A stretch of 32,429 nt of DNA from Spirochaetota bacterium (lineage in GTDB: Bacteria; Spirochaetota; Spirochaetia; SZUA-6; Fen-1364), in assembly GCA_026398635.1 (NCBI GenBank), contig JAPLSM010000360.1, forward strand, positions 1 to 32,429, read 5' to 3'. How positions within the stretch are numbered: the stretch's first letter is position 1; each line of letters opens with the position of its first letter. Shown piece by piece: positions 1 to 8,720 of this stretch. The position numbers and the translations under genes were made by a program. The notes under the pieces were generated by a model. It had not been told where the DNA came from, ran no database searches, and saw only the letters and a program-made list of their open reading frames with translations.

Positions 1-120
1 GTCCCGCACGTCCACGAGCCGGACCGCCACGAGGCCCCGCTCGATCGCCCGGGCGAGTATGGACTCGCCCAGGAAGCCCGCGAACAGCCCCGGGAACAGT
101 GTCAGGACGGTGAAGGTCAT
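1..120 (-). CDS. trmD: tRNA (guanine-37-N1)-methyltransferase, N-terminal part only
   Basis: The reverse strand of the first 120 bases reads [16 protein letters not shown] and continues through an ESILARA segment to LVDVRD, which is the start of TrmD, the SAM-dependent enzyme that makes m1G37 in tRNAs. Only 40 codons are inside the window; the knotted SAM-binding core lies outside it. The ATG overlaps the rimM stop as ATGA, so the two are translationally coupled. The order ffh-rpsP-khpA-rimM-trmD is the common bacterial one, which supports the call. The ORF track omits it because it is short and open-ended. Confidence 0.93.
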   Translation of the reverse strand, partial: MTFTVLTLFPGLFAGFLGESILARAIERGLVAVRLVDVRD

Positions 121-617
121 CTCAAGACCTCGGCGTCCCGCAGCTCGACGCGGCCCGCGGCCACGTCCACCTCACCCACGAAGTGGTCCTTGAACGGCAC
201 CATGACGGTCCTCCCGTCGCCGGTCCTGACCTCCAGCAGCTGGGCGTGGCCGGTCTCGCAGACCGCGGTCACCACCCCCACCCGCTCGGCGCCCACGAAC
301 AGGCCGCACCCGCACAGGTCCGTGGCGTAGTACTCGCCATCGGCGAGCGGCGCCGCCCGGGACCGGTCCACGCAGAGCTCCCAGCCCGCGAGCGCCTGTG
401 CCGCCTCGCGGTGATCGATGCCGGCGAACTTCACCAGTACGTCGGGCAGCGCCGTACGGCAGGCCTCTACTTTCAACGTCCGCTCCGCACCGCCCCGCCG
501 CAGCACCACCTCGGCGAGGCGCAGCAGGTGGTCCGCCTCGCCCGAGTAACTGCGCACCCGCACCTCGCCCGCGGTGCCGTGCGCCGTGCGCACGACGCCG
601 ACGGCCAGACGCTCCAT
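117..617 (-). CDS. rimM: 16S rRNA processing/ribosome maturation factor RimM
   Basis: This 166-residue protein has the RimM layout. The N-terminal beta-barrel opens with [18 protein letters not shown], and the C-terminal PRC-barrel-like part contains [34 protein letters not shown] and the near-terminal LRDAEVL. RimM binds S19 and helps the 30S head domain mature. Length matches the family. The start ATG at 617 overlaps the stop of the upstream khpA (ATGA), and its own stop overlaps the trmD start, so three consecutive genes are coupled. Confidence 0.95.
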   Translation of the reverse strand: MERLAVGVVRTAHGTAGEVRVRSYSGEADHLLRLAEVVLRRGGAERTLKVEACRTALPDVLVKFAGIDHREAAQALAGWELCVDRSRAAPLADGEYYATDLCGCGLFVGAERVGVVTAVCETGHAQLLEVRTGDGRTVMVPFKDHFVGEVDVAAGRVELRDAEVLR

Positions 618-850
618 CAGTCGAGGATCTCGAGCGTCACCCTCTTGCCGCTGCGCGTCGATGCGGCGGCGAGCAGCGTGCGGATCGCCTTGGCGATCCG
701 GCCGTGCTTGCCGATCACCTTGCCGACGTCGGCTTCGGCGACCTTGAGCTCGAGGATGGTCGCCTTCTCGCCCTCGATCCGGTTGACGACCACGCCGGTG
801 GGGTCGTCGACGAGGATCTTGGCGATGTACTCGACCAGGTCCTTCTCCAC
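617..850 (-). CDS. khpA: KH-domain RNA-binding protein KhpA
   Basis: A 77-residue protein made of a single KH domain. It begins with LVEYIAKILVDDPTGVVV and carries the RNA-binding GxxG loop as VIGKHGRIAKAIRTLL, with the closing strand RVTLEILD. This is the YlqC/KhpA family, which binds RNA, often with KhpB. It usually sits between rpsP and rimM, as it does here. The gap to rpsP is 7 bases and the stop overlaps rimM. Confidence 0.95.
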   Translation of the reverse strand: MEKDLVEYIAKILVDDPTGVVVNRIEGEKATILELKVAEADVGKVIGKHGRIAKAIRTLLAAASTRSGKRVTLEILD

Positions 851-857
851 GGCCGGC

Positions 858-1106
858 CTACTTTACCTTCTCAACGCGGTTCAGAAGCCGCCGCACCACC
901 GCCGATGGCTGCGCGCCCTTCTTCATCCAGTCGCGCACGCGCTCCACCTTGAGGGACACCTGCTTCTCCCTCTTCTCTATGGGCTGGTAGATCCCTACCT
1001 CCTCCAGCACCCGGCCGTCGCGCGGGGTGTGGGAGTCCATCACCACGACGCGGTAGAACGGCTTCCGCTTCGTCCCGAACCTCTTGAGCCTGATGCGAAC
1101 GCTCAC
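858..1106 (-). CDS. rpsP: 30S ribosomal protein S16
   Basis: An 82-residue protein starting MSVRIRLKRFGTKRKPFYRV and continuing with VVMDSHTPRDGRVLEEVGIYQP, the classic S16 signature. S16 binds 16S rRNA early in 30S assembly. Length fits the family. The start is preceded by a GGAG-containing site, and the gene lies 24 bases after the ffh stop in the same operon. Confidence 0.97.
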   Translation of the reverse strand: MSVRIRLKRFGTKRKPFYRVVVMDSHTPRDGRVLEEVGIYQPIEKREKQVSLKVERVRDWMKKGAQPSAVVRRLLNRVEKVK

Positions 1107-1130
1107 CGTCTCCTCCTTGGAGTTCCGTCG

Positions 1131-2471
1131 CTAGTTCTTTCCCGTGACCCCGAGCTGCGACATGAGCCGGGCCTGGTACTTCGGATTGCGCGATGCCTTC
1201 TTCATCGCGAGGCACGTCTTCTCGAACTTCCTGATGAACCGGTTGACCGCGAACGCCGAGGTGCCGCTGCCCCGCGCGATGCGGGCCCTTCTCCCGGGCC
1301 CGATGATGCGGTGGTTCAGCCGCTCCGACGGCGTCATCGACAGGATCATCGCCTCCTCGTGGCGCATCTCCTCCTCGTCGATCTTCCCTTCGTCCACGGC
1401 CCCCGCGAGACCAGGTATCAGCTCGACCAGCGAGCGGAGGCTGCCCATCTTCCGCATCCGCCGGTACTGGTCCAGCAGGTCGACGAACGTGAATGTTTCG
1501 CCGGCCAGCTTCTCCTGCAGCGCGAAGGCCTCGGAGACCTCCATGGTCTTCTGGGCCTTCTCGACCAGGGTCACCACGTCGCCCATCCCGAGGATCCGCG
1601 AGGCGATCCGGTCGGGGTGGAACGGCTCGAGGCCGTCGAGCTTCTCACTGACCCCGATGAACTTCACCGGCCGGCCGGTGACGCTCCGGATGGACAGTGC
1701 GGCCCCGCCCCGGGTGTCCGAGTCGAACTTGCTCAGGATCACCCCGGTCAGCGCGATGCGCTCGTCGAAGGTCTTCGCGATGTCGACCGCGTTCTGGCCG
1801 GTCATCGCATCGGCGACGAGCAGCGTCTCGTCGGGCGAGCACGCGTCGCGGATCCGAACGAGCTCGGCCATCAGCCCTTCATCCACCTGCAGCCGGCCGG
1901 ACGTGTCCACGATCACCGTGTCGTAGAGGCTCCGCCGCGCATAGTCCATGGCGCCCTCGACCACCCGCACGGGGTCCGTGCCCTCTCCGCGATACACGTC
2001 GACGCCCGCCTTGCCGGCGAGCACCGCGAGCTGCTCGACCGCCGCGGGGCGCACGAGGTCGGCGGCGACCAGCAGGGGCTTGCGGCCCTGCTCCTTCAGA
2101 CGCAGCGCCAGCTTCGCCGCGGTGGTCGTCTTGCCCGACCCCTGCAGTCCCGCCATCAGGACGACCGAGACCGCGTCGGGTCCCTTCAGCGCGAGGGCCT
2201 GGTGCTCGCCGCCGAGGAGCGCCACCAGCCGGTCGTACACGACCTTGATGAACTGCTGCCCGGGCGTGACCGAGCGCACGACCTTCGCTCCAAGGGCTTC
2301 CTCCGCGGTCTGGTTGACGAACCGGCGCACCACGCGCAGGTTGACGTCCGCCTCGAGGAGGGCGACCTTGATCTCGTCGATCGCGTCCTGGATGTTCTTT
2401 TCGCTGATGTTGGCCTTCCCACCGATCTGGCGTACCAGGTCGGCGAGCTTGCCGCTGAGTTTTTCGAGCAT
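1131..2471 (-). CDS. ffh: Signal recognition particle protein Ffh (SRP54)
   Basis: This 446-residue GTPase binds 4.5S RNA and nascent signal sequences and hands ribosomes to FtsY at the membrane. Visible parts are the N-terminal four-helix domain (LEKLSGKLADLVRQIGGK), the P-loop GLQGSGKTTTAAKLA (about residue 110), DTSGRL for G3, SKFDSDTRGG around G4, and a methionine-rich M domain with RMRKMGSLRSLVELIPG and the RNA-binding RRARIARGSGTS. Most bacteria have T/SKLDGD at G4; the SKFDSD form is one I associate with spirochaetes. The M domain ends soon after the RNA-binding helices, without a long tail. It is first in its operon. Confidence 0.97.
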   Translation of the reverse strand: MLEKLSGKLADLVRQIGGKANISEKNIQDAIDEIKVALLEADVNLRVVRRFVNQTAEEALGAKVVRSVTPGQQFIKVVYDRLVALLGGEHQALALKGPDAVSVVLMAGLQGSGKTTTAAKLALRLKEQGRKPLLVAADLVRPAAVEQLAVLAGKAGVDVYRGEGTDPVRVVEGAMDYARRSLYDTVIVDTSGRLQVDEGLMAELVRIRDACSPDETLLVADAMTGQNAVDIAKTFDERIALTGVILSKFDSDTRGGAALSIRSVTGRPVKFIGVSEKLDGLEPFHPDRIASRILGMGDVVTLVEKAQKTMEVSEAFALQEKLAGETFTFVDLLDQYRRMRKMGSLRSLVELIPGLAGAVDEGKIDEEEMRHEEAMILSMTPSERLNHRIIGPGRRARIARGSGTSAFAVNRFIRKFEKTCLAMKKASRNPKYQARLMSQLGVTGKN

Positions 2472-2503
2472 CCCGGGTCTCGCGTAAATCCTTGGCTGGC
2501 AAA

Positions 2504-2532
2504 TCTATACCGGTGACGGGGCGGGATGTCAA
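2504..2532 (-). promoter_or_regulatory. Sigma-70 promoter for the ffh-rpsP-khpA-rimM-trmD operon
   Basis: On the minus strand TTGACA (2527-2532) is followed after 17 bases by TATAGA (2504-2509). The predicted start is near 2497, about 25 bases before the ffh ATG. The -35 box is a perfect match and the spacing is ideal. It lies between the preA-like stop and ffh, so ffh need not depend on read-through. Confidence 0.8.
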
Positions 2533-2551
2533 GTGCGCCCCCTCGGGAGGA

Positions 2552-3760
2552 TCAGTCCGGCTCTTCCACCATGGCGATGGCATCCCGGGGACACACGTCC
2601 ACGCAGGTCGAGCAGCCGAAGCAGGTCGCGGTGTTGATGGTCGTGCGGTCGTCGGGGTGCGTGATGGAGCAGCAGTGTCCGACCTTCCAGCAGGCGCCGC
2701 AGGCGTTGCATTTTGCCAGATCGACCTCCGCGTGCCCCTGCCGGATGTGCAGCTCCGAAGCCGACTTGATGTTCCCCAGAAGCAGGTCCCGGAAGTCCCG
2801 TATGCGGGAGTACCCCATCTCCGACATGTACGCCCGAAGCCCGTCGAGGACCTTCGGCAGCCAGGCGAAGCCGCGCACCATTGTCTCGGTGCAGACCCAC
2901 ACCGCGTCGGCGCCGACCATGATTTGCTGAACGGCACTGGTGAGATCGCTCACTCCGCCCGACCCGATGACGAACGGTTCCTTCCCCAGGAACACCCGCA
3001 TTTCGTAGGTGTCCCGCAGGGCCAGGGGCCGGATCCAGGGTCCCGAGAGGCAGCCGAGGGTTATGGAATCCTGCAGGCGGTAGATGGTCCCCATGGGGTT
3101 GCGGATGTCGATGTCGGGGATGCCGAGCCGGTTCGCCACGCCGCCGACAGCCGCGGCGCCGGCCGCAAGCGACTGAAAGGCGGCCTGCGCGATCCGGCCG
3201 CCCTCCGGCGTGAGCTTCACGATCACGGGCAGTCGCGTGGCCTCGACCACGAGCTTCACGACCTTCGGCAGCTCCACGAGGTCCGAGCCGAGGCTGGCTC
3301 CGGTGGCTTTCGCCGTGCGCTCTCCCGTGGTGGACAGGTTGAAGGACATGTTGGGGCAGCACATGTTCAGTTCGATGGCGTGCGCCCCGGCGTCCTCAAA
3401 GCGCTTCGCGAGCCTTCCCCATCCCTCGTAATCCTCGCCGTCGTAGGTGATGTTGGGCATGATGAGGATGCCGCGGGTGGCCTTTCGCGCCTCCTCGCAC
3501 AGCCTGAGGCCCTCGGGGGGCGTCAGCCGTCTCTCGGCCGTGAAGATGTGCAGCCGCTGCCGCCGGAGCCACCGGTAGCGCGGCGGCTGGCTGAGGTATG
3601 GCGAGGGGTCCACGGTCAGCTTCGGGCACACCGCGGCCCAGCCACCGTCCTCGGCAGCCCTGATCTGGTCGACGGTCCGGACCGTGGGACCGGAGCCGAC
3701 GATGAACGGGTTCGCGAGCGTGAGCGGGCCGAGGCGGACGGAGAGGTTTATCGAATCCAT
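2552..3760 (-). CDS. PreA-like dihydroorotate dehydrogenase-family flavoprotein with 4Fe-4S domain
   Basis: 402 residues. The first ~300 form an FMN-binding TIM barrel of the dihydroorotate/dihydropyrimidine dehydrogenase family: LGPLTLANPFIVGSGP at the start, ELNMCCPNMSFN in the middle, the LPVIVKLTPEGG strand, and a phosphate-binding VIGSGGVSDLTSA near residue 270. The last ~55 residues are a two-cluster ferredoxin domain, with CNACGACWKVGHC and CFGCSTCVDVCP. This is the layout of PreA, the NAD-dependent dihydropyrimidine dehydrogenase subunit. No PreT partner is visible. The loop that carries the catalytic Cys in dihydropyrimidine dehydrogenase (GLACGQ type) reads ATGASLGSD here, so the substrate may differ. 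It follows the lipoprotein gene by 11 bases and is probably co-transcribed with it. Confidence 0.8.
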   Translation of the reverse strand: MDSINLSVRLGPLTLANPFIVGSGPTVRTVDQIRAAEDGGWAAVCPKLTVDPSPYLSQPPRYRWLRRQRLHIFTAERRLTPPEGLRLCEEARKATRGILIMPNITYDGEDYEGWGRLAKRFEDAGAHAIELNMCCPNMSFNLSTTGERTAKATGASLGSDLVELPKVVKLVVEATRLPVIVKLTPEGGRIAQAAFQSLAAGAAAVGGVANRLGIPDIDIRNPMGTIYRLQDSITLGCLSGPWIRPLALRDTYEMRVFLGKEPFVIGSGGVSDLTSAVQQIMVGADAVWVCTETMVRGFAWLPKVLDGLRAYMSEMGYSRIRDFRDLLLGNIKSASELHIRQGHAEVDLAKCNACGACWKVGHCCSITHPDDRTTINTATCFGCSTCVDVCPRDAIAMVEEPD

Positions 3761-3771
3761 GGTGTTCCCTT

Positions 3772-5202
3772 CTAGCGAATCGTGAAGAAGTGCTGCTCCA
3801 GGTACCGCAGGCGCTCCACGGCTTCCGGCGCGTGCGCGCTCTCGGGGAACTCGCGAAGCAGCGCCGCGTAGAGGTCGCGGGAGCGTTTCAGGTCGCGGAA
3901 CGGCGATTCGGCCTCGAGCAGCTGGGCGGTGACGAACGCGGCTTCATCCATGCGCTTCCCCTTGGGGTAGCGCCGGCCGTACTCGGACAGCAGGTCGATG
4001 CCCAGCCCGACGTCGCCCTTCGCGCGGGCGGCGAGTGCCGCGTCGACGAGCACGTCGTCGATCGGTTCGGCGCTCACGGCGAGCAGCTGCCGGTGCCACG
4101 CGAGGTACCCGTCCAGGTCGCCCCGCGCAACAGCCAGGCGCGTGATGCCAACCACCGCCCGATCGCCCCACGGGGATGCGGCGCCCACGTTCTTGCGCCA
4201 GTATTTCTCGGCCGCGGCCCCGTCGCCCGTGCGGGTGTAGAGCGCCGCGATGCGGTCGTTCAGCTCGGGGTTTCCCTCCCGGTAGCCCTTGAGGTACTCG
4301 GCGATGGCCGCGTTCTCCTTGCCGAGCGCCACGAGTTTTTCCGCCCACTCGAGCCTGCCGGTCTCGAAGGCCTCCGGCACCGTCTCCCCGCCCTTGGCGG
4401 TCTGCCGCTGCACGGCTGCCGCGAAGTCCGCCTCCTCGAGCACGGCCACGCGTACGCTCTCGATGCGGGTCGCGCCGGTGGTGTTGTCCTGCTGCTGGAA
4501 ATCCAGGTCCCAGGTGCCGAGCTTCAAAGCCTTGAACGTGAAGAAGGTCTTGCCATCCTTTACGGTCCGGGCCTTGAAGGTCATGCTGTCGGTCTGGCGG
4601 TCGGCGAAGCCCAGGAACAGGAATCCGACGCCGTCGAGCCCGATCTCCATCTCGTCGCCGACCCGGGCATACACCTCGCGGACCTTCTTCGTCGAGGCCG
4701 TGGCCGACGATGGGGGCGTCGACGGGACCGAGGCTGCCGGTGCGGCCTTCGCGGCAGCAGTCGCCGTCGAAGCACCGGAGGCGGGGGCTGCCGACGCGGC
4801 GATCGCGGGCTGGGATGCGGTCGTCCTCGCGCTGGTCGTCGCGGGCGGGACGGGTGCCGGCAGCGCGATGGGCGTGCCCGGGGCAGCGATGGCCGGACGG
4901 ATCACGATACCCACCTCCGAAGGGCTGGGGACAAGGGGCATCGCCGGGGCGATAACGGCTGCGGCATCGGAAGCGGACGCGCTGCCGGAAGGAACTGGGA
5001 CGGTGCCGACCGAGTCCGTCACCGGGGGCAGCGGCAGGACAAAGGTATAGGTGGGAACGTCGCCGAGGCGCCCGCGCGCGATGAGGTAGGAGTCCATGTC
5101 GTAGAGATCAGGGGCCCGGTCCACGGCCGGGACGAATCCCGCGCACGAGGCCAGTGCGAGCGCCGCGGCGACCGGCAAAAGGACGGTCACCCTGTACCGC
5201 AT
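3772..5202 (-). CDS. Lipoprotein with beta domain and C-terminal TPR-like repeats
   Basis: 476 residues. A signal peptide ends in a lipobox (ALALASC, Cys about 20), so the mature protein should be lipid-anchored. Residues ~60-165 are a Pro/Ala/Ser/Thr-rich, low-complexity linker. A compact beta-rich segment (VGDEMEIGLDGVGFLFLGF onward) follows. The C-terminal half is helical with TPR-like units (GKENAAIAEYLKGYREGNPELNDRIAALYTRTGDGAAAEKYWRKN) and ends with a BamD/YbgF-like unit (SRDLYAALLREFPESAHAPEAVERL). It could be an envelope-assembly or scaffolding lipoprotein, but I do not recognise the specific family. It lies between smc and the preA-like gene on the same strand. A G9 tract sits in its leader. 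Confidence 0.7.
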   Translation of the reverse strand: MRYRVTVLLPVAAALALASCAGFVPAVDRAPDLYDMDSYLIARGRLGDVPTYTFVLPLPPVTDSVGTVPVPSGSASASDAAAVIAPAMPLVPSPSEVGIVIRPAIAAPGTPIALPAPVPPATTSARTTASQPAIAASAAPASGASTATAAAKAAPAASVPSTPPSSATASTKKVREVYARVGDEMEIGLDGVGFLFLGFADRQTDSMTFKARTVKDGKTFFTFKALKLGTWDLDFQQQDNTTGATRIESVRVAVLEEADFAAAVQRQTAKGGETVPEAFETGRLEWAEKLVALGKENAAIAEYLKGYREGNPELNDRIAALYTRTGDGAAAEKYWRKNVGAASPWGDRAVVGITRLAVARGDLDGYLAWHRQLLAVSAEPIDDVLVDAALAARAKGDVGLGIDLLSEYGRRYPKGKRMDEAAFVTAQLLEAESPFRDLKRSRDLYAALLREFPESAHAPEAVERLRYLEQHFFTIR

Positions 5203-5207
5203 CGATT

Positions 5208-5230
5208 CCCCTCCCCCCCCCGGCAGTATA
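5208..5230 (-). promoter_or_regulatory. Extended -10 promoter with G9 tract at the predicted start site and leader
   Basis: On the minus strand TGCTATACT (TG-n-TATACT, -10 at 5225-5230) is followed directly by a run of nine G (5213-5221), then AGGGG and the lipoprotein ATG at 5202. The run covers the predicted transcription start and lies just before the ribosome-binding site. There is no good -35 box, consistent with an extended -10 promoter. Confidence 0.5.
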
Positions 5231-5259
5231 GCACACGCGGGGCTGGCAGGACCAGCAAA

Positions 5260-8067
5260 TCAGGTGAGCGATCCCACGGTCTCTGTCCGTGCCCGGTTTT
5301 CCAGCCTGATGGCGACCATCTTCGAGATGCCCGACTCCTCCATGGTGACCCCGTAGAGCGTGTCGGCACCGGCGACCGTGCGCTTGTTGTGCGTGATCAC
5401 CACGAACTGCGAGTTGACGGAGAACTCCTTGAGCAGCGTGATGAGCCTGCCGACGTTCTCCTCGTCCAGGGCGGCGTCAATCTCGTCGAGCAGGCAGAAC
5501 GGAGACGGCCTCACCATGTAGATGGCGAACAGCAGCGCCACACCCGTCAGCGACTTCTCTCCGCCCGACAGCAGCGAGATGTGCTCGAGTTTCTTGCCCG
5601 GCGGCTGCGCGAGGATGTCAATGCCCGACTCCAGCGGCTTGTCGGGAGTATCGAGCCGCAGCTCCGCCCGTCCACCGCCGAAAAGACGGCGGAATACCGC
5701 GTGGAAGTTGCGCTTGATCAGGTTGTAGGTGTCGAGAAACAGCTCCGTGCTCTCGCTGCGGATCTCCACCGTCACTTTTTTCAGATCCTCGCGGGCCTTC
5801 GTGAGGTCGCCGAGCTGGGCGGAGAGGAACTCGAAGCGCTCCCGCACCTCGGCGAACTCCTCGGGCGCCATCAGGTTGACCGACCCCAGCTTCCGCTGCT
5901 GTTCGCGCAGCTCCGCGAGGCGCGGCCGCAGGTCGGCCGGGGGCGCAAGGTCGGGGATCCGGGTCTCGTACTCGGAGAGGTCCCGCGAGTAGCGTTCCTG
6001 GAAGTTCGCGTACAGCTCGCGGATCTCCGTGCGGATCTCGGCGGCCTCGATCTGCAGCCGCTCGACCTCGCCCTGCACCTTCGCGAGTTCGCCGTTCTTG
6101 TCCTTGAGCTCCTGCTCCTTCACGGCCAGTTCCCGGTTCCGGCTGCCGATCTCGACCTCGATACCTGCGATCGCGGACCGTTCTGACGCTTTCTGGCGCT
6201 CGATCTCGCGCTGCTCCTCCTCGACGGCGGTGATGCGGGCTTCCGCCTCGGCGGCCCGTTCGCGGGTCTCTCCCGTGGCCCGGGCCACCTCCGCGAGCGA
6301 TTCCTCCTGCTCGGTGCGTTCACGGGCCAACCGCGCTATTTCCTGCTCGACGGAGAGGCGCTGGGTCTGAAGACGCGCGAGGTTGATCCGCAGGGCCTCG
6401 AGGGTTGTGCGGTACTCGTCGATGCGCTCGCGCAGGGCGAGGTTCTCCTTCTTCAATATGGTATTGCGCTGCCGCCGCCGGGCGATTCCGTCGAGGATCT
6501 CGTTCAGGCTGCGGTCGATTTCGCGCTTCCTCGTGATGATGCCCTCGGGGGCGACGAACTCGTCGAGGAACGAGGGCGTGTAGCGCCGGTATTCCTCGAG
6601 CAGCCCCGCGAGCGACGCGAGGCGCTCGAGGCCGGACTTCAGCGCCGCGAGGGTGCCGGCAAGCACCCGGTCGCGGTCGGCCTGCGAGACCGTTTCCCCC
6701 GAGGCGTCTTCGAGCAGCGCCGCCCGGCCCGCGAGCTGGATGCGCAGGTGCTCGAGCGCCTCGGACATGGCGCCCTCGATGCGCAGGCGCTCCGTGGACG
6801 AGTAGCCCGACTCCCGCAACCGCTGGTCGAGCTGGGTGACGATGTCCTCGGTGATGGCGCGCAGCTCGAGCCGAAGGTGCTCGCTGTCCTCTTCGAACCC
6901 GTGGATTTCCGCGTCGTTCGAGCGGGACTCCTCCTCGTTCGCGCCCACGCGTTCGGCGAAGCCCTCGATGTCCGCGTTGAAGGCCGCGATGTTGCGCTCG
7001 GTCTCGCCCGCCTGCCGGGCGAGCTCGTCGAGCGCCTCCCGACGGCGGCCCGCGTCCGCGTCGGTCTCGCCTATCTTGCGCTGCAGCGCGCGCTCGCGTG
7101 CCTCCTCGGTCTCGATCGAGCGGCCGAGCTCGGCAATGCGCTCGCGCACCATGCGCAGCGTGCCGTCCCGGGTGGTCTTCTCGAGGTCGAGCTGGTACAG
7201 GCGCTTGTTCGACTCCACCAGCTGCCGCTCCATGGAGTTGACGAGGTCGACCTGCTTCGTGATCGAGTCGGCGATGCTTTCGATGGCCGCGCGAAGGGCG
7301 TCGCGCCCCTTCTCGCGTTCGCCGAGACGCGCTTCCCGGCGGCGACGGTCGTCCATCAGCGCCTTCAGGCGCACGAGCTGCGTCTCGAGCTCGGCCTCGA
7401 AGATCTGCTCCTTCAGCGCCCGGTAGGACTCCGCCTTCTCCGCCTGTCCCTTCAGCGAGGTGTAGCTGCGCCGGACCTCCTCGAGGATGCCCTCGATGTG
7501 GCGCATGTTTTCCTCGGTGCGCTCGAGCTTGCGCTCGGCCTCCTGGCCACGCACCCGGAAGCGCGTGATGCCCGCGGCCTCTTCGAACACCAGCCGCCGG
7601 TCCTCGGGCTTGGTGGACAGCAGCTGGTCGATGCGGCCCTGCTCCATGATGGAGTAGGCGGACTTGCCGATGCCCGTATCGAAGAACAGCTCTCGCACGT
7701 CGCGGAGCTTCACGGGGTTGTTGTTGATGAAGTACTCGCTCTCCCCCGAGCGGTACAGCCGCCGGCGGATCGAGATCTCGGGGAGGTCGAGCGGGAGGAT
7801 ATCCTTCTCGTTCGACAGCACGAGGCCGACCTCGGCCACGTTGAGCGGCTTACGGGACTCGCTGCCCGCGAAGATGATGTCTTCCATGCGCTCCGCGCGC
7901 AGCGACTTCGAGGACTGCTCGCCGAGCACCCACTTCACGGCGTCGACGACATTGCTCTTGCCGCAGCCGTTGGGGCCCAGCAGGGCGGCCACCCCGTCGG
8001 AGAACTCGATACGCACCCGGTCGGCGAAGCTCTTGAAGCCGAATATCTCGAGGGTTTTAAGGAACAC
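5260..8067 (-). CDS. smc: Chromosome segregation protein SMC (short form)
   Basis: An SMC ATPase that compacts and separates chromosomes with ScpA/ScpB. The N-terminal head has FLKTLEIFGFKSFADRVRIEF, Walker A GPNGCGKSNVVDAVKWVLG and SSKSLRAERMEDIIFAGS. Long coiled coils follow. The C-terminal head has the signature LLSGGEKSLTGVALLFAIYM, Walker B PFCLLDEIDAALDEENV and the H-loop VVITHNK. I chose GTG at 8067: it puts VFLKTLEIFGFK at the start as in homologues and has GGGAG a few bases upstream. The ORF-track ATG at 8106 would add 13 unlikely residues. At 935 residues it is well short of the usual ~1,180, and I see no normal hinge domain in the middle. Confidence 0.92.
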   Translation of the reverse strand: MFLKTLEIFGFKSFADRVRIEFSDGVAALLGPNGCGKSNVVDAVKWVLGEQSSKSLRAERMEDIIFAGSESRKPLNVAEVGLVLSNEKDILPLDLPEISIRRRLYRSGESEYFINNNPVKLRDVRELFFDTGIGKSAYSIMEQGRIDQLLSTKPEDRRLVFEEAAGITRFRVRGQEAERKLERTEENMRHIEGILEEVRRSYTSLKGQAEKAESYRALKEQIFEAELETQLVRLKALMDDRRRREARLGEREKGRDALRAAIESIADSITKQVDLVNSMERQLVESNKRLYQLDLEKTTRDGTLRMVRERIAELGRSIETEEARERALQRKIGETDADAGRRREALDELARQAGETERNIAAFNADIEGFAERVGANEEESRSNDAEIHGFEEDSEHLRLELRAITEDIVTQLDQRLRESGYSSTERLRIEGAMSEALEHLRIQLAGRAALLEDASGETVSQADRDRVLAGTLAALKSGLERLASLAGLLEEYRRYTPSFLDEFVAPEGIITRKREIDRSLNEILDGIARRRQRNTILKKENLALRERIDEYRTTLEALRINLARLQTQRLSVEQEIARLARERTEQEESLAEVARATGETRERAAEAEARITAVEEEQREIERQKASERSAIAGIEVEIGSRNRELAVKEQELKDKNGELAKVQGEVERLQIEAAEIRTEIRELYANFQERYSRDLSEYETRIPDLAPPADLRPRLAELREQQRKLGSVNLMAPEEFAEVRERFEFLSAQLGDLTKAREDLKKVTVEIRSESTELFLDTYNLIKRNFHAVFRRLFGGGRAELRLDTPDKPLESGIDILAQPPGKKLEHISLLSGGEKSLTGVALLFAIYMVRPSPFCLLDEIDAALDEENVGRLITLLKEFSVNSQFVVITHNKRTVAGADTLYGVTMEESGISKMVAIRLENRARTETVGSLT

Positions 8068-8149
8068 TTCCGCTCCCAGTTTCCGTTCGGTAGAATACCG
8101 TTCCAACGTCTACCACCCAAGCCAAGGGGTGGTCAAGGAGCGTCAGCCG

Positions 8150-8698
8150 GTGGCTGAGATCGTGTGCGGGATCGATGAGGCGGGACGGGGTCCCCTTGCC
8201 GGGCCGGTGACGGCCGCTGCGGTCATTCTGCCGCCCGACTTCCCGACCGGCATCCTCGCCGACTCCAAGGCCCTCTCCCCCGCCCGCCGGGAGGCGGCTG
8301 TCCGGGTCATCCGCGAGCGTGCGACGGCATGGGCCGTGGGATGGGCGTCGGCCGCCGAGATCGACATCCTGAACATCCACCACGCCACGCTGCTGGCGAT
8401 GCGGCTTGCGGTCGAGGGACTTGCCGTGCGGCCGTCGCTGCTGCTCGTCGACGGGCTGTTCGTGCCCGACACCGGCGTGCCCGGGCGCGCGGTCGTCAGG
8501 GGCGATGCCACGGTGCCCGAGATCATGGCTGCCTCGATCCTGGCGAAGACCGCCCGGGACGCCTGGATGGTGGCGTACGCGAAACGCGAACCGGGCTACG
8601 GATTCGAGCGTCACAAGGGGTATCCGACGGCGGAACACCGGGCAGCAATCGCGCGGCTGGGGCCTTGCGCCATCCACCGGCGCAGCTTCAGGCTCTAG
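8150..8698 (+). CDS. rnhB: Ribonuclease HII
   Basis: This 182-residue protein removes the RNA strand of RNA-DNA hybrids and single misincorporated ribonucleotides. It shows the RNase HII motifs CGIDEAGRGPLAGPVTAAAV with the first two acidic metal ligands, LADSKALSPARRE, LLLVDGLFVPD, the MAASILAKTARD helix and YGFERHKGYPTAEHRAAI. The GTG at 8150 is chosen because AAGGAG (8135-8140) sits nine bases before it and it places the catalytic motif close to the N terminus, as in the family. It diverges from smc with an 82-base gap. Confidence 0.93.
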   Translation: MAEIVCGIDEAGRGPLAGPVTAAAVILPPDFPTGILADSKALSPARREAAVRVIRERATAWAVGWASAAEIDILNIHHATLLAMRLAVEGLAVRPSLLLVDGLFVPDTGVPGRAVVRGDATVPEIMAASILAKTARDAWMVAYAKREPGYGFERHKGYPTAEHRAAIARLGPCAIHRRSFRL

Positions 8699-8720
8699 AC
8701 AAGATGTCTGAACCGCGCGA

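Noticed and set aside
183-2516. 777-residue plus-strand ORF
   Set aside because: It is antisense to rimM, khpA, rpsP and ffh, all firmly identified; high GC keeps the opposite frame open.
3790-6186. 798-residue plus-strand ORF
   Set aside because: Shadow of the lipoprotein and smc genes; Arg/Gly/Leu-rich composition with no family motif.
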